64,000 bases of DNA from Algoriphagus sp. Y33 (GTDB lineage Bacteria > Bacteroidota > Bacteroidia > Cytophagales > Cyclobacteriaceae), in NCBI RefSeq assembly GCF_014838715.1, contig NZ_CP061947.1, positions 1,426,001 through 1,490,000 on the forward strand, in the 5' to 3' direction. Below are positions 60,354 through 64,000 of this stretch, in pieces. A model generated the notes under the pieces. That model ran no database searches, was not told the origin of the DNA, and saw only the letters and a program-made list of their open reading frames with translations. A program made the translations under genes and the position numbers. Numbering within the stretch: the stretch's first letter is position 1; each line of letters starts with the position of its first letter.

Positions 60354-60389
60354 AAAAAGGCTGTCTATTCAAAATAGACAGCCTTTTTT
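60352..60389. terminator. Bidirectional terminator between the Gre-type gene and ilvE
   Basis: AAAAAAGGCTGTCTATT-CAAA-ATAGACAGCCTTTTTT has a 13-bp stem plus A/T runs on either side. It can end transcription of the Gre-type gene (+) and of ilvE (minus, stop at 60414). Confidence 0.93.
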
Positions 60390-60413
60390 CATATGAGACA
60401 TGAGACAGGATTT

Positions 60414-61481
60414 TTAGATCGAAATGATCCAATTATGGGGATCGGCCACTTGGCCGTATTTTATTCCATCCAATTCAGCAAGCACTCTGTACGAAAATGC
60501 ATCTTGGGGTTTCTCAGGCATCATGTAGTCTTTACCATTCACGTTGATTCGCTGCACATGGGCTATGGTGGCCGCAGTGCCTGTACCAAACGCTTCTTCA
60601 AGTGTTCCGTCTGTCAGTGCCGTTTCAAGCTCAGCAACGGTAAGGAATCTTTCTTCCAGTGGCTCATTCCAATCTTTTGCTAGTTGTATAACCGAATTTC
60701 GGGTGATCCCCTTCAATATTGTTCCGGTGTTCGTAGGAGCAGTGATTAGCTTTCCATTGATTTTGAACATGATGTTCATAGTACCGCTTTCTTCTATTTT
60801 ACTATGAGACTTACCGTCAGTCCAGAGCAATTGGTCATATCCTGCTTTTTGGGCTTGAAGTGCCGGATAAAGCGATGCGGCATAGTTGCCCGCGGTTTTG
60901 GCAGCACCGGTTCCTCCTTCAGTCGCCCGTGTGAATGTAGTTTCAACTTTCACACTGACAGGCTTGTTGTAATAATTGCCAACAGGGCAGGTGAAAATGA
61001 TGAATTTGTATGTATCGGAAGGTTTTACACCTATGTAATCATCGGTGGCAAACATGTACGGCCTTACGTAAAGTGAAGCTCCTTTTGCTGAGGGAACCCA
61101 ATCTCTGTCCAGATCGATCAATTGAGAAAGACCTTCCATGAAGATTTCTTCAGGAAGCTGAGGCATGCACATGCGTTCTGCAGATTCATTCAGCCGTCTC
61201 CAGTTTGCGTCCGCCCGAAAGACTAAAATCTTTCCATTCCCGTTTCGGTAAGCCTTCATTCCTTCAAAAATTGACTGGCCATAATGCAATGTAGCATTGG
61301 CAGGATTTAAGCTCAGCGGTCCATAGGGCTCGATTCTAAGGTCTGTCCATTCACCGTTTTTGTAATCTGCGACAAACATATGATCGCTGACAGTACGTCC
61401 AAAAACTAGGTTGGAAAAATCTGTTTCCGCTAATCTAGAGCTCTGAACTTTAGTTATCGGTAGGGCAAGTTGTGTCTTCAT
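60414..61481 (-). CDS. ilvE: Branched-chain amino acid aminotransferase
   Basis: A 355-aa class IV PLP aminotransferase. The PLP lysine lies in GTGAAKTAGNYAASL, and the segments FEGMKAYRNGNGKILVFRAD, YVRPYMFATDDYIGV and ESGTMNIMFKI fit the branched-chain transaminase family. Length matches the larger BCAT group (about 350 aa). It makes or degrades Ile, Leu and Val by transamination with glutamate. The start (MKTQLALPITKV) gives 40 nt to the upstream adenosyltransferase gene; a joint transcript is possible. Confidence 0.95.
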   Translation of the reverse strand: MKTQLALPITKVQSSRLAETDFSNLVFGRTVSDHMFVADYKNGEWTDLRIEPYGPLSLNPANATLHYGQSIFEGMKAYRNGNGKILVFRADANWRRLNESAERMCMPQLPEEIFMEGLSQLIDLDRDWVPSAKGASLYVRPYMFATDDYIGVKPSDTYKFIIFTCPVGNYYNKPVSVKVETTFTRATEGGTGAAKTAGNYAASLYPALQAQKAGYDQLLWTDGKSHSKIEESGTMNIMFKINGKLITAPTNTGTILKGITRNSVIQLAKDWNEPLEERFLTVAELETALTDGTLEEAFGTGTAATIAHVQRINVNGKDYMMPEKPQDAFSYRVLAELDGIKYGQVADPHNWIISI

Positions 61482-61521
61482 TGGTTTTGCCTTTAGTCTG
61501 GCTGAGCCAGGTAGCTAATTA

Positions 61522-62070
61522 TTATTTTCTGGGATTCCAGGTTATTTCATCCACTTTAAGTTCGTAAGCCATCATTCGGCCAAGTACAAAAAGAAAGTCG
61601 GATAGACGGTTTAGGTATTGAATTACTAATTCAGAAACCGGTTCCATAGATGTCAGTTCAACTGCTATCCGCTCTGCACGACGGCAGACTGTACGCGCAA
61701 GATGGCAAAATGAAACGGATTGATGCCCACCCGGTAGTATAAATGCTGTGAGCGGGGGAAGCAATTCTTGCATTTGATCCATTTCCTGCTCCAAAATATC
61801 TATATCTGCTTGATGCAAATCCGGTTTTTTTACTTTGCCTTTGCCTGGAGCAGTGGCCAGATCTGCGCCAAGAGTAAATAACCTATCCTGAATTTCCTTT
61901 AGAAAGTCAGCTCTCTTTTCATTTACAACTTGATCACGAAGTAGTCCGATGTATGCGTTGAGCTCATCTACAGTTCCATAAGCATCAATTCTCAAGTCAG
62001 ATTTGGGAATACGTGTTCCCCCCAACAATGATGTGGTTCCTTGATCGCCTGTTTTGGTATAGATTTTCAT
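61522..62070 (-). CDS. Cob(I)alamin adenosyltransferase (PduO/MMAB type)
   Basis: About 182 aa from ATG 62068-62070 (MKIYTKTGDQGTTSLLGG); an upstream ATG at 62085 would add five residues. The phosphate-binding start GDQGTTSLLGG, the DAYGTVDELNAYIG segment and the C-terminal ARTVCRRAERIAVEL are the PduO/MMAB ATP:cob(I)alamin adenosyltransferase signature. It makes adenosylcobalamin for B12-dependent enzymes. The predicted -7 box at 62096 favours the shorter start. No cobalamin riboswitch was recognised. Confidence 0.93.
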   Translation of the reverse strand: MKIYTKTGDQGTTSLLGGTRIPKSDLRIDAYGTVDELNAYIGLLRDQVVNEKRADFLKEIQDRLFTLGADLATAPGKGKVKKPDLHQADIDILEQEMDQMQELLPPLTAFILPGGHQSVSFCHLARTVCRRAERIAVELTSMEPVSELVIQYLNRLSDFLFVLGRMMAYELKVDEITWNPRK

Positions 62071-62095
62071 CTCTTTGCCCTTCATTCTCTTAGGG

Positions 62096-62103
62096 CAAAA
62101 ATA
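62096..62103 (-). promoter_or_regulatory. Predicted -7 promoter element for the adenosyltransferase gene
   Basis: The minus strand reads TATTTTTG, an exact TAnnTTTG match, 25 nt before ATG 62070 but only 10 nt before the alternative ATG at 62085. Confidence 0.5.
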
Positions 62104-62131
62104 AGAATCTATTTGAAATTATAAGGTGTGA

Positions 62132-62848
62132 TTAAGCATGCATTGTAATCCCACGCGTAGGATTCGGATTTATTGTGTCCGTTTCAACCAATCCGTCGCG
62201 TAATCTTACGACTCTGTGGGCATAATGGGCGATGTCATCTTCGTGCGTAACCATGATTATGGTGTTGCCTTTTGAATGCAATTCGTGAAAAAGCTCCATG
62301 ATATCATAAGAGGTCTTGGAATCCAAGTTACCTGTAGGTTCATCGGCAAGAATAATACTCGGGGTGTTTACCAACGCTCTGGCTATAGCCACACGCTGTC
62401 TCTGACCTCCAGAGAGCTCGTTTGGGCGGTGTTTTGTTCTGTCACCAAGTCCTACGTTTGTCAATGCTTGAAAAGCAATTTCCTCTCTGTCGGACTTGTT
62501 CATGCCTGCATACACCAATGGAAGCGCTACGTTTTCCAAGCAACTTGCTCTTGGGAGAAGATTAAAAGTCTGAAAAACGAATCCGATTTCCTTATTTCTG
62601 ATTTCCGCCAATTCATTCTCTGTCATGTCGGAAACATCTTTGTTGTTTAATATATAACTTCCTGAAGTAGGGGTGTCCAGACAGCCAATGATATTCATCA
62701 AGGTAGATTTACCCGAACCTGATGGCCCCATAAAAGCAACATACTCTCCCTTGTCTACGGAAATGGAAACAGATTTCAGAGCTTGAATAATTTCAGAGCC
62801 CATTCTGTAGGTTTTGTTGATCTCGTGGGTTTCTATAATTTTCGTCAT
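62132..62848 (-). CDS. ABC transporter ATP-binding protein (LolD/MacB type)
   Basis: About 238 aa from ATG 62846-62848 ([20 protein letters not shown]); a longer start at 62908 would add 20 residues with no family support. Walker A is GPSGSGKST, the signature LSGGQRQR and Walker [14 protein letters not shown]. The LolD/MacB/FtsE subgroup works with separate permeases that extrude lipoproteins, antibiotics or siderophores, or power other envelope steps. No permease gene is adjacent here. The minus-strand block suggests co-transcription with the upstream TPR-like gene (76 nt gap). Confidence 0.92.
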   Translation of the reverse strand: MTKIIETHEINKTYRMGSEIIQALKSVSISVDKGEYVAFMGPSGSGKSTLMNIIGCLDTPTSGSYILNNKDVSDMTENELAEIRNKEIGFVFQTFNLLPRASCLENVALPLVYAGMNKSDREEIAFQALTNVGLGDRTKHRPNELSGGQRQRVAIARALVNTPSIILADEPTGNLDSKTSYDIMELFHELHSKGNTIIMVTHEDDIAHYAHRVVRLRDGLVETDTINPNPTRGITMHA

Positions 62849-62924
62849 GGCTGGGGGTTTTGCTAAAGTTACTATTTTGGGGTGGAAAATAAATTTCCGC
62901 TTACACAAAAAACGTTAATGTAAT

Positions 62925-64000
62925 TCAATAGTTTGGGTTTTGAAGGCTTGTAAGTTCTTCTGGACTAATCCATTGCTTTAAAAGTTCCAAGGATTCTGCG
63001 GCATAAGTATCAAGCCCACTTTCTCTTGCTGCTTTGATTTTCTTGATCCATAAGATAGGGTCTTGATTGAATTCAGTAGCAGAATTCAAAATTTCATATT
63101 GATCCAATGGGTCATTTTTCGATTCTATTTCGCTTATAATCAGGGGGCTAAGGTATGGGTTTGCTGTCAGCTCCTCGCTTGCTTTGATCCAAGAAACAAA
63201 GGCGTCTATCGAATTCTTGTTCTTAAAATCCGGGTTGTTTAAAAAGGTTGAAAGCTTTGGGTCGGGCTCGATTTTATCAAAAATAAATTTTCCCAATTCC
63301 TGTAAATCTTCTTTGACCAGACCATGGGACTTGTAAGCAATGAGGCGAATTGCGATGTCCGTTTTCAATGCATTTTCGGGAAATGCCCGCCACTGTGACA
63401 CCAAACTTAGAGGCGAAGTTTGGTGAATTTGACTGATTATTTTCAAATACTCAGATATTGCAGTGTTCTGATCGGAAAGATATTCAGGAAGTTGAACGTG
63501 ATATTTTACCCGGATTTCTACTGCCTTGTCAGGCATTCCGGCAAGTCCAAAAATACTCCAGTGATGTGTGCTAAATCCCTGAAATCCCTTTTCCTCCGCC
63601 GCTATAAATTCGTTGGCTGCTTTTTGGAAATCCAGATTTTGAGCTAAAATACTTCCGGAGAGTTGTAAGTAATAAGCAGCATCATTTGGGTTTCTAAAGG
63701 CCAACCCATTTAGGTTTTTTACTGTCTCAGCTATTCTGCCGGCTGACAAATTTCTTATCACGGCAGTTTCCTGAAGATCCATTAGATACTCTGCCATTTC
63801 GGGGTTTTGCCCCAGGCTATCTAATAATTCCAAGTCTGCATCCGGGATACTTCTGTTGATCTCAGACATCAGATTCCTCCATCCCGCATTGATCAGCATA
63901 GGGGAGTCTTCGGTATGCAATTTTTTCCTTATGGATAGCACCAGTTCTTTTGAAGGGAGATTGCCTAGCGCATTGGATGTAGAAAGCTCGTTGATCTGAG
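62925..64000 (-). CDS. TPR-like helical repeat protein (5' end outside the window)
   Basis: At least 358 aa are visible. An apparent start at GTG 63939-63941 is not real, because the frame stays open to the right edge (QINELSTSNALGNLPSKELV precedes it), so the gene begins outside the window. The text is helical hairpins of TPR or related type, for example NPNDAAYYLQLSGSILAQNL and DFQKAANEFIAAEEKGFQGF. No signal or catalytic motif can be judged. Its strand and position suggest it heads the block with the ABC ATPase. Confidence 0.7.
   Translation of the reverse strand, partial: QINELSTSNALGNLPSKELVLSIRKKLHTEDSPMLINAGWRNLMSEINRSIPDADLELLDSLGQNPEMAEYLMDLQETAVIRNLSAGRIAETVKNLNGLAFRNPNDAAYYLQLSGSILAQNLDFQKAANEFIAAEEKGFQGFSTHHWSIFGLAGMPDKAVEIRVKYHVQLPEYLSDQNTAISEYLKIISQIHQTSPLSLVSQWRAFPENALKTDIAIRLIAYKSHGLVKEDLQELGKFIFDKIEPDPKLSTFLNNPDFKNKNSIDAFVSWIKASEELTANPYLSPLIISEIESKNDPLDQYEILNSATEFNQDPILWIKKIKAARESGLDTYAAESLELLKQWISPEELTSLQNPNY

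Noticed and set aside
62069..62085. Cobalamin riboswitch before the adenosyltransferase gene
   Set aside because: The leader between the predicted promoter and the start is only about 20 nt, too short for the aptamer.
1..64000. CRISPR arrays, rRNA and tRNA genes
   Set aside because: No regularly spaced direct repeats, no rRNA core sequence and no cloverleaf with a TTCRA loop were seen by reading; a tRNAscan run would be decisive.

Overview
The window looks like chromosomal DNA of a Bacteroidota member. The order Cytophagales, and the Algoriphagus/Cyclobacterium neighbourhood, is an inference from overall gene style. The evidence is: two secreted proteins ending in type IX secretion (T9SS) sorting domains; ten promoter elements matching the Bacteroidota -7 consensus TAnnTTTG, mostly 16-32 nt before starts; almost no Shine-Dalgarno sequences; and housekeeping proteins of Bacteroidota type (short MgsA, RibBA fusion, FeoA-FeoB-small Cys protein, oligopeptidase B). 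No rRNA, tRNA, CRISPR array or intact transposase gene was seen.

Layout. 1-1140 is a decayed edge: a short open frame running off the left end, a broken AraC regulator, and a MITE-like segment with inverted ends. 1143-8786 is a minus-strand block: PASTA protein, T9SS protein and rhodanese; then Mrp ATPase, Nfu scaffold and an M43 secreted metalloprotease. 8939-15727 (plus) carries dnaG, ribBA, a small exported protein, surE and a TPR histidine kinase. 15713-21789 (minus) holds a Ca3427-like binding protein and a sugar module (LacI regulator, GH31 alpha-glucosidase, MFS sugar transporter) with a CAAACGTTTG operator. 22160-28698 carries central metabolism (fba, pfkA-mgsA), a thioredoxin-TPR protein, oligopeptidase B and mscL. 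28723-31266 is a small ECF sigma / membrane anti-sigma-like / Spy-like stress module plus a tandem Usp protein. 31847-35849 has a polysaccharide flippase and the ferrous iron system feoA-feoB plus a 38-aa Cys-rich membrane protein; the feo promoter carries a perfect operator-like palindrome.

36844-46373 is the most unusual part: two huge adjacent plus-strand genes (1793 and 1374 aa) with no signal peptide and no family I recognise, closed by a clear terminator. They are the best candidate for an undescribed system. After them come a Crp/FNR regulator, Usp and TauE/SafE exporter cluster with candidate regulator sites, a tandem DUF4394 lipoprotein, and a plus-strand run (TPR, Lrp, NUDIX, MATE, M24 peptidase). 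57736-64000 is mostly minus strand: prfB with an intact programmed +1 frameshift site, a GreA/B-C-domain protein (plus), ilvE, a cobalamin adenosyltransferase, a LolD/MacB-type ABC ATPase and a TPR-like gene cut by the right edge.

Several spacers hold decayed genes or dispersed palindromic repeats, so the region has seen repeat insertion and gene loss, but the core gene blocks look intact.
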